NCBI RefSeq assembly: GCF_910589235.1
Contig: NC_060955.1
Location: forward strand, 17,377,258 to 17,441,257
From: Vespa crabro
Lineage: Eukaryota > Arthropoda > Insecta > Hymenoptera > Vespidae
Length of the DNA: 64,000 nt
Reading direction: 5' to 3'
The position numbers were made by a program, and so were the translations under genes. The notes beneath the pieces were generated by a model. It searched no databases and was not told where the DNA came from. It saw nothing but the letters and a program-made list of their open reading frames with translations. How positions within the stretch are numbered: the stretch's first letter is position 1; every line of letters starts with the position of its first letter. Shown one piece after another: positions 11,118-23,923 of the stretch.

Positions 11118-13124
11118 ATATATACATATATTATTTCTATATTCTTTTGTCATAAAAATTGATTCTATTAAATATACATGAAAAATCCATCGTATTCGGT
11201 ATAATGTATCAAAGTTTATTCAATGGATATCGATAAATTAATAATAATAAGTATTTGAATATAGCAAGTATATAATTATTCTCTCGTTTTCTAAATTAAT
11301 TCATCGATATGTAAAGTGTCTAACAGGACAAATGGCAGATTTCCGGGGGAACCATGCCTATAATTCGCAAAGTTTCAACGTTTTGGTTCATATTCTCCTT
11401 CCATTCACATTTATCTTTCTCCCTCTCGCATTCTATCGGCAAATACCTCAATCATGATATTGGTCCGAGTCAATTTATTATCTTGTCGGTGAACGAGAAG
11501 TTACTAGTTTGTCGGAGATTCGCGTAAATTAGAGGAAAGAAAGCATCACAAATTTACTAAAGATATGCATTCATGAATTCGTATTTTGTAAGCAATAGGA
11601 CAAAAGGATTTTATCATCATATTTTTTTTCTTGTTTCTTTTTTCTTTCATTATAAAAATTGTTACAAGTTTCATAAGTTTTTAAACAAATCGATATTTTT
11701 ATAATTTCATTTCCTTTCTTTTTTTTCTTTTTTTCATTTTTTTCTTACATGCAGCATTGCATTATTCCACATGAAAAAAAGATTGAGTGACATAATTTTT
11801 TTTTTGTATAACACGATACTGAAGAAAAATATTTCCTATAAAAATTCCTCTTTCTTGCTAAGTTTTCTTTTTTATTTCTCTTTTCATTTGAAAAGCATTT
11901 TTTTAATAAAATCTGTTTAATGATATCTATCGAATCAGCGTTTACTTACTTAACCTTTTAACCTTGTATGAAAGCTTATTTAAAATATACACTGACTTAT
12001 CTGCAGTTAAGAAATTTGTCCTTCTAAGGTACTAATCGCGTACTAGAAACGATGAAAATTTTGCTGTTCTTGGAAATAGATATGTTTTATCTACGTCATC
12101 GAAAGCTTCATCCGATAAAGGTGATCACATTACATGCGAAGCCGTTCGAATACAACGGCAATATTTCTCTCTCTCTCTCTCTCTCTTTTTTTCTCGTAAG
12201 TGCTACTTCGGTATCTTTTCCTTTAAGTTTGTTACAGTCCGTGTATTGTGATATAGACAACCTTAAATCGTTTATCTTTAATATCTTTCAAGGAAAATTA
12301 ACAGCTGACATATAACGTTAAGTTTAGTTTTCGATTATCTGTCATTATTTCATGTGTTTGATCTTTGAAAGATAACAACCATTGGATTTTGAGTTTTATT
12401 ATTATTTCTGAAAGATATTTATTTGGAATAATTGAATGATTTTGTTTTTCTTTCTCTCTTCTCTTTCTTCCCCTACATTTTCTTCGTACAACTAAATCCA
12501 AGAGAACAAAACAAAAAAAAAAGAAAGAAAAAAGAAATGCAACGAGTTTTCATTTATAAAACATAGTTAAAAGCGATCACGAAGAATTACGGGGTAGGTT
12601 AGTGATAAATAAATTTGATTATTTAAAAAAAAATCAAAAGTGTATAAGGAAGGAAATTTTCCTTTTTATTTGGAATCTCGGGAGATTGGTTTTTCCACGT
12701 TGACTCTGCTTTTTTTCTGCTCGTGTATATGTATGATGCATTGTTTTCCAGTTGACATCAGTTTTACGTTCTCTCTCTCTCTCTCTCTCTCTCTTCGTCT
12801 ACCTCACAAGCAGAATGGAGAGTCATGTCGAGCAAAATGATTCGTCGTTGATAGGAGGTAAATCAGAATTTCGTAAACAAGGACGAGCTAGATATTACGA
12901 TCTCGATTAATAGTAATGGAGCATCCAATGTCATCGAATGATTAATCTTCATTGTTCTCGAGTTGTAGCACAAGTTACTTTGTTCTCTGATAAAATTGAT
13001 AACCTATTTTAAATACTTTCTTCGGCTATCTGCGTTGGAACATTCTCTCTATGAAAATTACGATTTTCTTTCTGAAAATATTTTATAAATTTATTTTATC
13101 ATATATAAACAAATATATAAATAA

Positions 13125-13127
<3 letters not shown>

Positions 13128-13168
<41 letters not shown>

Positions 13169-13186
13169 GATATACATGATATACAT
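13128..13186. repeat. (AT)n followed by (ACATGATAT) units
   Basis: About 36 bases of AT pass into two and a half copies of a nine-base ACATGATAT-type unit. Confidence 0.85.
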
Positions 13187-14148
13187 CTAATAAAATTTAT
13201 TTCGAATTAGAAATTTTATTATTAGAGTATCATCATCAATATTTATAAAACGTAAAGTCGAATTATCAAAGGACATCAAAGGATCGATAGTTCAAACGTT
13301 CCTTTTTAATCTCGAGTTAGCTTCGATTTCCAGGAATCGTTTGATATTTCCTTCTAGCCGGATAATTCGATTAAATCGACGACGAAATTGAATTATCCGT
13401 GCGACATTATGATCATTTATATCGCATTTTTTTTTTTTTATAGGAGAAATGGTGCATATTGAAATACAAGCGTGATCTTTATTTAACAAATTCGAGATTT
13501 CCTCGTGTGGTTTACCACGAAACTTTCATCCTGTCCATTTGTTCTCTACGTAGATACATATTTGCGAGGAATCTAATTGCGTGAGTGGAAAAGCTTGTTT
13601 CGAGAAATCTAGGGTTTGGTTGCGATAGAGAAATCTAGTCGAACATCAAAATCGATTTTCGTGTTATGATACCGTGTGCGATATACAATTTATGCTCAAT
13701 ACCGAAGAACGGAGACGTTATTCAGAGTTACTCAGTATGATGGAGCTTTATTAAATTCGAAGAGAAAATCGAACGAAATGGGATCTATGTAGATCATCGT
13801 GCTCATAACGAGATGTTTACTATTACGTGTATATCTGAGAAGTGCATTGTGTTTGATTCGAAGTCGATGATGAAACGGATGTAACTAAATAAAAAAAATA
13901 TAATAGTACCGTGTAAAATCTTAAAATGATGTATTTTACGATACTTCGCGTTGTTTCATATTTGAATGCTTTTTTTTTTTTCCTTCGCGAAAAGAAAGAG
14001 ATCAGAAAAAAATGTTTTCTTATAGAAACATTACATCACGCGATAAATAAAATCGAAGGAAAATATACATTCGAATACAGTCTACATATTTTGATATTCA
14101 ATACGTGGCAAAAGAAATCTAAAAAAAATATTGGTTTATTCGTATGAT

Positions 14149-14153
<5 letters not shown>

Positions 14154-14206
<53 letters not shown>
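14154..14206 (-). repeat. (CT)n microsatellite
   Basis: An uninterrupted CT tract of about 53 bases (GA on the - strand). Confidence 0.95.
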
Positions 14207-14212
<6 letters not shown>

Positions 14213-14968
14213 CTATTTCAGAGCTAGGCATGACGTGTAATTTGTTTGACAATAATGCCTTCGTTATTCTTGCTTTCAAGATCTTTCATTGTACACATTT
14301 ATACGGTTGAATTCCAAACACACGTATGTATGTATGTACGCGGTATCGGCCAATATTTTTCTACGGAGTTACGCGTAACGTTAAACGCGCGGCACGTGTC
14401 CTAGTATGGGTATGTATGTACGTGGATGCCATGCTTTTTTCCCACCATACTTCGTTCCACGCGGAAAAGCGTGGAATTCAAATGAAACGAGAGAATGAGA
14501 AAGAGAGATAGGCAGAAAGGGTAGGAGAGAGGGAGGGAGGCTTGGACAACGAGCTCGGCAGACGTTGTTGGTTATCGAGAGCACAGTTGTGTCTATATTT
14601 TCCTTTCACGATTAGTTTCCATTCAAATTCGTATCGACGCTCGTCGTGTAACTCGCTGTACACGACTCGTAGAATTTTCTTCTCTCTGTTTATCCTTTTT
14701 TCTTTTTTTCTTTTTCTTTTTTTTTTTCTTTTTTTTCTCTTTTTTTTTTTTTTTAGACTAAGCTTTCGATGTCGTTTATAGTCCCATTTGTTTTTTTCCT
14801 TTATGTACAAAAAAAAATACATTTCGTCATTATAATTTTGCAAATTTAATACATGCATTCAAACGTTACGATTTCAATAGAATAATAATAAATTTATACA
14901 GTTAAAAAAAAGAAAAATATCTACTGTAGATTTCATATAAAAACGTATTTTAATCTTGTTTTTTTTCT

Positions 14969-15042
14969 TCCTTTCTTTCTTTCTTTCTTTCTTTCTTTTT
15001 TTTTTTTTTATATATATATATATACATACATATATATATAAA
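14969..15042. repeat. (CTTT)n, T-run and (TA)n compound repeat
   Basis: About eight CTTT units run into 12 T and then TA/TACA repeats. Confidence 0.9.
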
Positions 15043-15263
15043 TACATTTAAATAGCTTTTTAACTATATATTTAGATACACTTTTCTAAATCACAGTTTT
15101 CATTTCGCACGTAACAAATTGTAATAAAAATAAAATATAAAAAATAAAATGAATATACAATATTTATATAATTTAAATATATATAAATAGATTTACACAC
15201 ATACACACATACACATATATATGTATATAAGTATATAAATAAATATATAAGTATATAATACAA

Positions 15264-15304
<41 letters not shown>

Positions 15305-15634
15305 CATAAAGTTATTATTCGAACGTACGTGTCATACATTTCTGATCGTATAATAGAGCGACACTATGCCATTGGCAAGATGGATGATCTACTTTCTTCT
15401 TTTCTTTCTTTCCATCGCGATCGAACGATAGTATCTACTGTGGAGTCGAAGAGACCGAGGATAGTTGAACTCATTATTCCCAGTCACGTCCGTGCTACGA
15501 CGTAGACGAGGATTTGCTCTTGCGTCCGGTTTCGTCTCTACGACGTTACTTCGTTTTAATGGATTCTGTGCTCGTCACCATTCGGCGACGTTCTTCTCAC
15601 TGCAATGCTCGAACTCTTACATGTTAGTAGACAT

Positions 15635-15668
15635 GTACATACATACATACATACATACATACATACAT
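15635..15668 (+). repeat. (ATAC)n tetranucleotide repeat
   Basis: About eight ACAT/ATAC units followed by degenerate copies. Confidence 0.95.
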
Positions 15669-15968
15669 GAATACATACTTATACGTACCAACATACGTGG
15701 AAACGTGTTTGTAATATTTCTGTAACAGAATGCAGTGGTATCGACGGGACTGCGCTTCTTGGGCGACATTAGAAAGTTGCACGTACTTAAATTTAAAAGC
15801 TACATCAATTAAATCCACGATATATACGTTCGTTAAACGTTCTTTTTCTTTTTCCTTTTTTCTCTCTCCTTTTATCTTTTCTTTTTTTTTGCTTTTGCTT
15901 TTTTTCGTTTCGTTTCGTTAAGTTTTAAAAGGATTGGTAATACGTAAATAAATCAATTTATTGTACCA

Positions 15969-15970
<2 letters not shown>

Positions 15971-16010
<40 letters not shown>

Positions 16011-16046
16011 TTCTCTCTCTCTCTTTCTCTCTCTTTCTCTTTTTCA
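15971..16046 (-). repeat. (CT)n with (CTTT) interruptions
   Basis: About 75 bases of CT, increasingly broken by TTT toward the right end. It is followed by CAG (16045-16047), which resembles a splice acceptor, but no open frame continues. Confidence 0.9.
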
Positions 16047-16203
16047 GAGAGTTTTACTTCCCTTCCTCCTATTTCATTTTGTTGAATTTATAAGCGATGG
16101 TTAAAAATAAAAAAAAAATACATTTAAACGTTTCAAAATCGTGTCTATAAATCAAGTATTTTCATTTTTTTTTTTTTCAATTTTCTCGTACGAGAATATT
16201 TAA

Positions 16204-16248
<45 letters not shown>

Positions 16249-17880
16249 TATTTTAGGTTGTTTAGATATTTTTTTTTTACATATATGTAGATATGTTTTA
16301 GTTCCAAGATAAGTATTATTTGAATTAACTTTATTGAGAAATTATTTTTTGAATAGAGAATTTTCACTTCGTGAAAACTGTTAGTTTGTCATAAGCACAT
16401 CGTATATATGATACTTTAACGTTAAAGAGATTCTTTATAGGCGCATTATACGTTGACTCGTACTACTTAACTCGCGTTACTCAAAAATATAGTAAAGTAA
16501 CCAATCCATGCCCTTACTCCTTTATTGAAATTTATATAGCGTAGCTTCTTCCGAGGTACGTCCTACGAATATTTCGCACTGCTCCTGGGACGAAAATTTC
16601 GTCGGTAACATCGTCGTGGGTACGTCGTCGTTCGAGATTTTCGTAGAATGTTACATAAGAATGATGATAGACGTTCGTTGGGGGCGTTGACGTAACACCC
16701 TTCTTGATAAAATTCTCTCTCTTTCTCTCGGCGGTCCTCTTCGTCTCTCATGACAGCCTGTTTTTATACATTTCTTTCTCACGCTTAGATAAACGTCTCG
16801 CTTTGGTCCCGTGGCCGACTTAAAAAAAAAAAAAAAAAAAAAAAGTAAGAAAGCGGGAGAGAAAAATAGAGAGAATGAAAGAGAGACGAAAAAAAGAAAG
16901 GGAGAAGAAATAGTCATTTCGAATGGGCTCACATAAATTTGAAATTTATCTCATAAGGTGGCTTTCCTCGTTGTTTTAATGACGTTTATATATATATATA
17001 TATATGAAACGAAAGTGCATGAAAAATTAGGCTCGCTAATTTATACGCTTAAAAAATCACTATTTGTGTACGTGTATTTTTTCTTTTTCTTTCATTCTTT
17101 GTTTTATTTTTCTTTTCTTTTCTTACCTTTTCTTTAATTTTTTTTCTCATCTCTTTCAATATTATCAAATATTACAATATTAGAATGCATACGACAACAA
17201 ATTTGTATCGATTGAAAAGAAGGAAAGATTCACGTGCGCAAGCGCATTGATTGGAAAGCTACTATGTATAACATTGTTAATATATGAAATTTATCGGTTA
17301 ATACAAGGTTCAAACGATCGTATAGGGTCATATAGAATTCATTTTTATTGTAAAAATCGAACGCCCCAAATTTTTCGCGACCTTTTCCTGTGTCAGATTT
17401 TCTTGTCATCGAGGTATTTTCCAAACGGGTAGGGAACGATGAAAAATAGGTTGATGGATGCATTGCTCGCTTTTGTACGGGGTTATACGTTGGCGTTACG
17501 CAGTACTGGCGAGAGTATTTTGATTAAAAAAGAAAATTTGATCTCGCATTTTCCTTTTACCTTGTTTTTACTACGCCAAAGCGGAATGTTACTATTCTGT
17601 CCTTCATTTTTTTTCCCTTCTTGCTTTTTTTTCCTTTTTAACTTCTGCGGATATTATTAAAGATACTTTTAATATATCGGAATCATTGGATATCCAATAT
17701 CATCGATTAATTACTCTTTTGCTTTTTATCGACAAATCAATCAAGTTCGACGTTTCGCGATGACCACGCGATATTATTTAAAACTATATTTTGAAGAAGG
17801 AAGCGATCCTCAGAGAACGATATAAAACTAGAAGAAACGAGGAAAATTTGGGAGAACAAAAGCAAAAAAAAAAAAGCCAA

Positions 17881-17906
17881 AAAATGAAATGAAATGAAAT
17901 GAAATA
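17881..17906 (+). repeat. (GAAAT)n pentanucleotide repeat
   Basis: Five tandem GAAAT units with flanking A-rich sequence. Confidence 0.85.
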
Positions 17907-18047
17907 GAACCCTTATGAAAAAATAAAAAATAGAACTTTCTAACTTTTTTTTAGATCTGATTCCATTCGCGATCCTATCTTAAGATCACATAGACTTGTG
18001 TGTTCGCTATCCTTGAGAAAATAAGATACAGAGAGACAGGGGGAGAT

Positions 18048-18049
<2 letters not shown>

Positions 18050-18103
<54 letters not shown>
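18050..18103 (+). repeat. (GA)n microsatellite
   Basis: An uninterrupted GA tract of about 54 bases; first of five GA/CT tracts within 1.8 kb. Confidence 0.95.
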
Positions 18104-18107
<4 letters not shown>

Positions 18108-18494
18108 AAAAAGTAGTCGTTTGTATCTACTTGTGTTTGTTTATGTATTTATAAAACGAGAACTCATCCCCCGTCTCCTTCCGTGTCTTCCTTTACAAAT
18201 GTTTTCTCTTTAAAGTCGAAAATCCGATATTTTGTTGTCCTCACTCTCTTCGTTTTCGTATCTTTCACCTCGTCGTTTTTCGATTTAGTTTCTTGGCGTC
18301 GTTTTATGTTAAAGTGAGAAAGAACGATTTTGAACGAATGGAAAAATAGAACTGGTAGGTAGATAGACAAAAATTGTTGTGTGCGTGTATACGTATGTGT
18401 ATATGTGTATGTTCGCATGGGCGTGTGTATGTATTTTTTATATATTTATGTATATATCTTATGTATGTATGTATTTATTATATGTATGTATTCT

Positions 18495-18670
18495 CTATGG
18501 ATATTGGATAGCAAAAGGAAAGGGTGTAAAACTGTTGGAGACAGAGGTAGATGTTCTCGGTGTTGGATGTTCTGGATCGCAGAAAAAGACCCCGAAAGGT
18601 AAAATCGAGGTCGCTTGCGGCTCCTTTGATCTGACCACGCGTTACCCAACATCTCAACTTCCTACGTATT
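18495..18670 (+). CDS. Weak candidate coding segment, unknown product
   Basis: A balanced, repeat-free frame of about 58 codons (contains KGKGVKLLETEVDVLGVG) lies between TATG repeats on the left and a CT tract on the right. An AAG before GTAAAA at about 18599 could be a 5' splice site. The frame extends on both sides only as repeat translation, and the opposite strand is also open here. No domain is recognised. The segment is one of several GC-enriched islands and may be coding, untranslated exon or neither. Confidence 0.15.
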
Positions 18671-18673
18671 TAA

Positions 18674-18752
18674 TCTCTCTCTCTCTCTCTCTCTCGCTCT
18701 CTCTCTTTATCTCTCTTTATCTCTCTTTATCCCTCTCTTATCTCTCTCTTTC
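18674..18752 (-). repeat. (CT)n microsatellite
   Basis: About 75 bases of CT with several CTTTAT steps. It lies in opposite orientation to the GA tracts at 18050, 18941 and 19288. Confidence 0.93.
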
Positions 18753-18937
18753 TTCTTTCTTTCTCCTCTTTTCCTCATTCAGCTTTCCTTTCCTGCCGAC
18801 CTTCTGCTCGTTCTCGATGATTCGATAAAACGATCTCATGGCAACATACAAATCGACTTTATCTCCTCCGGCGCCATTTCAGTCTGGTTTATCACCGACT
18901 CGTACTACTTAGGAGAAAACGAAAGGAAAAGAAAGAA

Positions 18938-18940
<3 letters not shown>

Positions 18941-18986
<46 letters not shown>
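18941..18986 (+). repeat. (GA)n microsatellite
   Basis: About 45 bases of GA, opposite in orientation to the CT tract about 190 bases to its left. Confidence 0.95.
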
Positions 18987-18989
<3 letters not shown>

Positions 18990-19283
18990 TTCGATTTACA
19001 GTGATTTAAACAGCGAATGAAAAAAAAAGAAATTAAACGATCATGTTATTTTTCTTTCCTTTTTTTTGCGAACAGATTAGTCGTACCTTTGTAATTTCAT
19101 GAAATATTTTTTTTTATTTTTTTTATAAAACGCTATACATAAATATAAATATATATATGTACATATTAACAAGACAACATAATTTTAGTAATAAAATTAT
19201 AAAAGAAAAATGAAAAATGGGTTTGAGAAGGTCGAAAGGTTCGTGGTCGATATACGTGACAAACGAAAGAGAGGAAAAAATAG

Positions 19284-19287
<4 letters not shown>

Positions 19288-19354
<67 letters not shown>
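19288..19354 (+). repeat. (GA)n microsatellite
   Basis: An uninterrupted GA tract of about 66 bases. Arg/Glu and Ser/Leu repeat frames across it on the two strands are artefacts. Confidence 0.95.
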
Positions 19355-19356
<2 letters not shown>

Positions 19357-19369
19357 CGTGATAAGATTT

Positions 19370-19763
19370 TCTTTCGAGTCGAGACACGCATTGTCCTTGT
19401 TGCAAAGGGAAAGTAGGAAAGCAAGCGTGTTCGTATCTCTCATTCGCGTAAAGCGAGCTCTCTCGTCCCTCTTGTCGAGCAGGACGGAGGGACTCGCGCC
19501 GGAGTTTTCATACTCCATCTGAAACGCTCGACCCGGTTTTCGAAAGGTACGACATGCCTCTCGGCAGTTCTTTGGTTCGCCACAAATGGAAATGCGAAGG
19601 TGTTGCGACGCGACACTTTAAGCTCGCACATGAGCTCTCTCTCTCTTTTTCTCTCTTTCTTTCTCTTTTTCTCCTATTCAATATAACGCGTGGGCACAAG
19701 CCTTCAACGCAATATGTGCCGAGAAGATTAACCCTCAAACGCGTAGACCCTTTTCTCCCTATC

Positions 19764-19765
<2 letters not shown>
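19370..19765. other. CpG- and GC-enriched island between GA and CT tracts
   Basis: This segment is markedly richer in G, C and CG steps than the background. Frames are open on both strands: the - strand has ATG-started frames of about 55-63 codons (from 19518 and 19631), and the + strand is open around 19554-19740. Several mutually incompatible open frames are what low stop-codon density from high GC produces, so I do not call a CDS. Promoter, 5' UTR or exon are all possible. Confidence 0.4.
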
Positions 19766-19766
<1 letters not shown>

Positions 19767-19814
<48 letters not shown>

Positions 19815-19840
19815 ATCTCTCTCTCTCTCTCTCTCTCTTT
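19767..19840 (-). repeat. (CT)n microsatellite
   Basis: About 73 bases of CT with two CTTTAT/TTTC interruptions. It is the reverse complement in kind of the GA tract 410 bases to the left. Confidence 0.95.
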
Positions 19841-19873
19841 CTTGGCATAAAGAGGAATGTCGGACGAACTCTT

Positions 19874-19890
19874 GTGTGTGTATCTGTGTG

Positions 19891-19958
<68 letters not shown>

Positions 19959-19960
19959 TA
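19874..19960. repeat. (GT)n to (TA)n compound microsatellite
   Basis: GTGTGTATCTGTGTG leads into about 50 bases of TA and ends with TATG units. Confidence 0.9.
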
Positions 19961-21490
19961 CCCTGACTAACGAATAGAAAGCTCTGTTTTGGTCTTATTT
20001 AATCTTTCCTTTTCCTTTTTTTTTTTTTCTAAATCAACCACGCAAAGTAAACCAGGTTTCTTTTCTAGTTAATTATTATTATTAAAAGCTAACTGAACAC
20101 TAGCGTTTCAATGTTGAAATAATTATAACAAACTGTCAATTATACATCCATTTTCTTTTCCCGTCTCCTCCTTTCCTTTTTAATAGAATCAGGTATAATA
20201 TAAAGGTGTTTGAATTAAATGTGTAATTTATAAAAATATATTGACGTTTACTTAATCGTTTCAAAAATATTTTATTCATTGAAATATTAATAGCATATCG
20301 TTTCCGTGACATATCTCATAGTTTCCTAGAACGTCACAAATATTTTATCATTCCTACGTGCCCTTTACGTTAGAATAATCAAGATAAGCGAGCCGACAAT
20401 GGTTGTAGCCATGCATAGGATTCGTGTCACGTTTGACTCAATAGTTCAGTAAGGCAACAGAGTTAAAGAGAGAGGTGAGGTAGAAAGATAGAGAGAGAGA
20501 GAGAGAAGAGTGTGTGAGAGAGAGAGAGAGAGACTTGTACACGCTTTGATTTATACACGTAGGCTTGTCGAAAGGTCAATAGTGTCAGTATATCCTAAAC
20601 ATAGCAATCGAAGCAGTAGCTAGTTCTCTAGTGTCAATGGTTACCACTATGTTTGCATGCTCTCTTTCCCATAGATACATTTTAGTTTCTTATATTATCA
20701 TCGTCTTGTCGATATGATTATTTAAAAAAAGAAGTATGTCGAATTATTTTTTTTCCTCTTTTTTCTTTTTTTCTTTTTTTTTTTTTTTTTATTTCATTAT
20801 TATTATTTAGGTATGAGATTGAAATTAGTATATTCGATTTACATGTTTTGGTGATCATATTTATGGGAAATTGCCATAAGGAAAAGAATGAATATTGATT
20901 GATCAATTAAATTTATCAATGTGTTGTCGCCGTAAGCATTAATTAATAATCCCGGATTGGTATATATATAATTATTTTAATATTCGTATGAAATAATAAT
21001 TTATAGAATGCAAGATATATTGTTGGTTATTTACAAATGTATAAATTCATTTAAAATTTCAATACGATTTTAAAATTATTCCAATAAATAATTTCATCCG
21101 TTCGAACAATTGTTGTGAAGGATTAAATGAATAGATGAGAATCTATTAAAGCGTTATATTGCCGTTCTGAAAAGTAAGAAAGACATCTCTTTCAAAATGT
21201 TATATAATGATGGAGAAAAAGAAAGAAAGAAAGAGAGAGAGAGAGAAAGAGAGGGAGGGAGAGAGAGAGAAAGGAAATGATAGAAAAGAAAACGTGTTTC
21301 GTAACGTCATGGTTTCTCATTAATTCATTTTCAACGTTGCAAAAGTGTTCCCTTTCTTTTGTCTACTTTTCTGTCGATAACTACGACATTGACTTGTCAA
21401 ACAGATGTTACATATTTCAAATTTGATTGCTCGTTAGCCGTGATATCGTCGATCTATCTAAAAGAAGATTTTAACATCGATTTATTGGTT

Positions 21491-21492
<2 letters not shown>

Positions 21493-21535
<43 letters not shown>

Positions 21536-21615
21536 ATATCGAAAATATGTCAGTGAACAATTCCGAGCTGAATGTGTGAATCTGTGAAGTCTCAAGATGT
21601 GGATCTTTCGATGCA

Positions 21616-21665
<50 letters not shown>
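21493..21665 (-). repeat. Two (CT)n tracts 86 bp apart
   Basis: CT tracts at 21493-21532 and 21619-21665 have the same orientation and flank a repeat-free 86-base spacer. Confidence 0.9.
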
Positions 21666-21666
<1 letters not shown>

Positions 21667-21874
21667 TTTTGTCTCATCAGTGTAGTAAGATAAAAATAGA
21701 AATGTGTGTGTTTAATTTTTGTTTCTTTTATCACACACAAATGAGTATAAACTTTATTATTCAACCATGAATTCTAATTTAAGATTTTTATATTTCAATT
21801 ATGATAACATTATAAGATATACAATTTTAAAATGCCACACCGTAATCGTAGGGGAAATAACTTTGTTAAATTTA

Positions 21875-22156
21875 TTATAAATAGATGTAATAAAGCACGT
21901 GTTTGATAGCACAGGTCTGTAATAAAAAGTATCCCGATTGGCTTCTTGACATTTCCGGATATTTCTTTCGAAGAAATGCAATAACTTCTTTGTCTCTTCG
22001 AAAGTTCGTCGCGTTTTCTAAAGACTTTTCCAAGGAACGCCTTTTTACTCGGCACATAGTTTTTATCCTTCTTTTCCTTTTTAACTCTTCTCTGTACAAC
22101 ACCCGTGTGCATGTAACCGAATAAAACACACACCGACTAACCAACACGGCAGCCAT
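21875..22156 (-). CDS. Unassigned ORF, 93 codons, - strand
   Basis: ATG (complement of 22154-22156) begins MAAVLVSRCVFYSVTC and the frame runs 93 codons free of simple repeats. It is Lys/Arg-rich in the middle (KRKRRIKTMCRVKRRS). A second - strand frame of 107 codons overlaps it in another register (21810-22133, no ATG start), and a + frame of 73 codons also overlaps, so the island is unusually stop-poor. No known domain is visible. My rough estimate of stop frequency at this base composition allows a few ORFs of this length by chance in 64 kb, so coding status is doubtful. Confidence 0.18.
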   Translation of the reverse strand: MAAVLVSRCVFYSVTCTRVLYREELKRKRRIKTMCRVKRRSLEKSLENATNFRRDKEVIAFLRKKYPEMSRSQSGYFLLQTCAIKHVLYYIYL

Positions 22157-23847
22157 ACTACTAACTCATTTAAAACTTACGGACAAGCATTTAATTGAAA
22201 AAGTTTAGATATATCTTTAATAGGTGGATCACCGCATCAGAAACGCCAAATCGAAGTTAACTCAAAAAATAAACCATTAAACGTTCATTACTTATAGACA
22301 GAATCTTAGATAATTATTATTGTTATTGTTATTATTTCTTTTCTTCTTGTTTTTTTTCTTTTTTTTTTTTTTTTTGAATTTTTTTTTTATTATTCGTATA
22401 ACACGATCGCGATGACGTGATTTATAATCGAATATATTTATATTCATTTTGTTCATAAATATTTCGTTTGACGACGAATTATATTTTATGGTTTTAAACA
22501 TTTCCCGCTTGCATTTTTAGAAAACATTTTTAAGATTGTCGTGGCTGGACATATGGGTATGGTAATATGTTACGTATTTATGACAACGTTATTCTCATTA
22601 GTGATAAAGAGAGAAGTCTTTATGAACCATCTTCTCTACTTGCCCAAATGGAGATTGCGTTTAGAAAGTTTCGAAGCAAGCTCGTGTTAATGGGATTATC
22701 ATTACTCAACTAGTGATAGACTACAAACGAGTGAATAATACTCTTCCACTACCCCTTATCACACCCACTTCCCCTTCTTAACTAAATTTATCTAGCTTCA
22801 TGGATGGTTATGATACGTATTATCAAAATGGAGTTACTTTTCGAATTATTTGACGAAAATTCTTTTTTTTATTCTTGTTTTCTTTTCTTTTCGTTTCGAG
22901 GATATGTGTATATATATATAAAGAGAGAGAGAGAGAGTACTTTTGTAATAAGAGTGATAGTCATTTCTTATTTCTTTTTATTTATTTATGTATTTTTCTT
23001 TTTTTTATTATTTTATTTTATTTTACATTATTTTTTTTAGTTCGTAAAATTTTATTCGATATCGATTCATTCTAGTTTTCTTAGTTCATATCGATTTATC
23101 CAACGTCCTTCGACAAAGTCGTCCATACGTGCGCGATAAGGGAATAGAATTACTTGGATCCTTTTCTAAGAGAAATCGAATAACCACCTGGCCATTAACG
23201 TGAGGAGAATTTCATTATTCCTTCGGGTAGTTTCGAGGCGAAAGGAAAATGTATAGCTTGCACTTTGGTTTTTTTTATATGTCGTATTTAATGCATTGAA
23301 CTTACCCTCAGCGAAAAGATTTTGACGAAATATGAACGGTATATTTAAATCTTTTTAAATACTTATTCAGATGTTTTCGAGAAATTTTATGTATTACATT
23401 CTGATTTAATCATAATTTTCTTAATTCATATAATCGTATCCATTTTTTCTCACTTGACAAATTTTGTTCCTTTTTCTTTGTCTTATTTTTTTCTCTCTCT
23501 ATTTTTTTTTGTTTTTGTTTTGTTAAATACGAAGTATTCGTTTTTGATTAATAAAATGTAATCATCGAATCGTATTTCTAATTTTGATCTTGCCTGGAGA
23601 ATTATATCAGACTCAAATGAAATAATTGTTAATCGAACTCAAACGCTATCAACGAAATTAATCTAATCAATTTTGCTACCGATACCAGTCGTTGTTCAGC
23701 TTTAGTGTCAATATTTACGTATACCTATTGAAACGTTAATTATTACGACGGAGCTCGTTCAACGTATTGATATTGTTCCATTATTCGAACACGGTAAACT
23801 TATCTGCAAAATTATAAATTATTATTAAGATTATGTATCTATTTTAT

Positions 23848-23866
23848 GTATGTGTGTGTATGTATG

Positions 23867-23917
<51 letters not shown>
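23848..23917. repeat. (TATG)n to (TA)n compound microsatellite
   Basis: TGTGTG and TATG units lead into about 48 bases of uninterrupted TA. Confidence 0.95.

Positions 23918-23923
<6 letters not shown>

Larger units (their letters stand above)
9966..15300. other. Non-coding stretch with varied microsatellites
   Basis: No convincing gene. The open frame covering 10565-10790 has a repeat-free first half but lacks an ATG near its start and ends in T-rich sequence. Recognised contents are T26 (10168-10193), the CG/CA tract (10954-11069), AAT repeats (11072-11117), TA repeats (13128-13186, 15265-15299), CT repeats (14154-14206), T/C runs (14698-14754) and CTTT repeats (14969-15012). A GC-enriched patch at about 14320-14660 contains frames open on both strands and cannot be assigned. 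Confidence 0.6.
15301..18040. other. Mixed stretch; GC-enriched patch at 15360-15620
   Basis: 15360-15620 is clearly less AT-rich than its surroundings and repeat-free. One + frame stays open from 15465 (no ATG at its start) to the ATAC repeats, and an acceptor-like ATTATTCCCAG precedes 15482. I cannot tell whether this is exon, promoter or conserved non-coding DNA. The rest holds ATAC, CT and TA microsatellites, an A23 run (16822-16844), GAAAT repeats (17881-17906), and a second GC-enriched patch at 16540-16800 without a convincing frame. Confidence 0.55.

Noticed and set aside
11081..11160. Regular AAT and TA repeats as a CRISPR-like or origin-like array
   Set aside because: These are simple microsatellites without unique spacers, and the sequence is eukaryotic.
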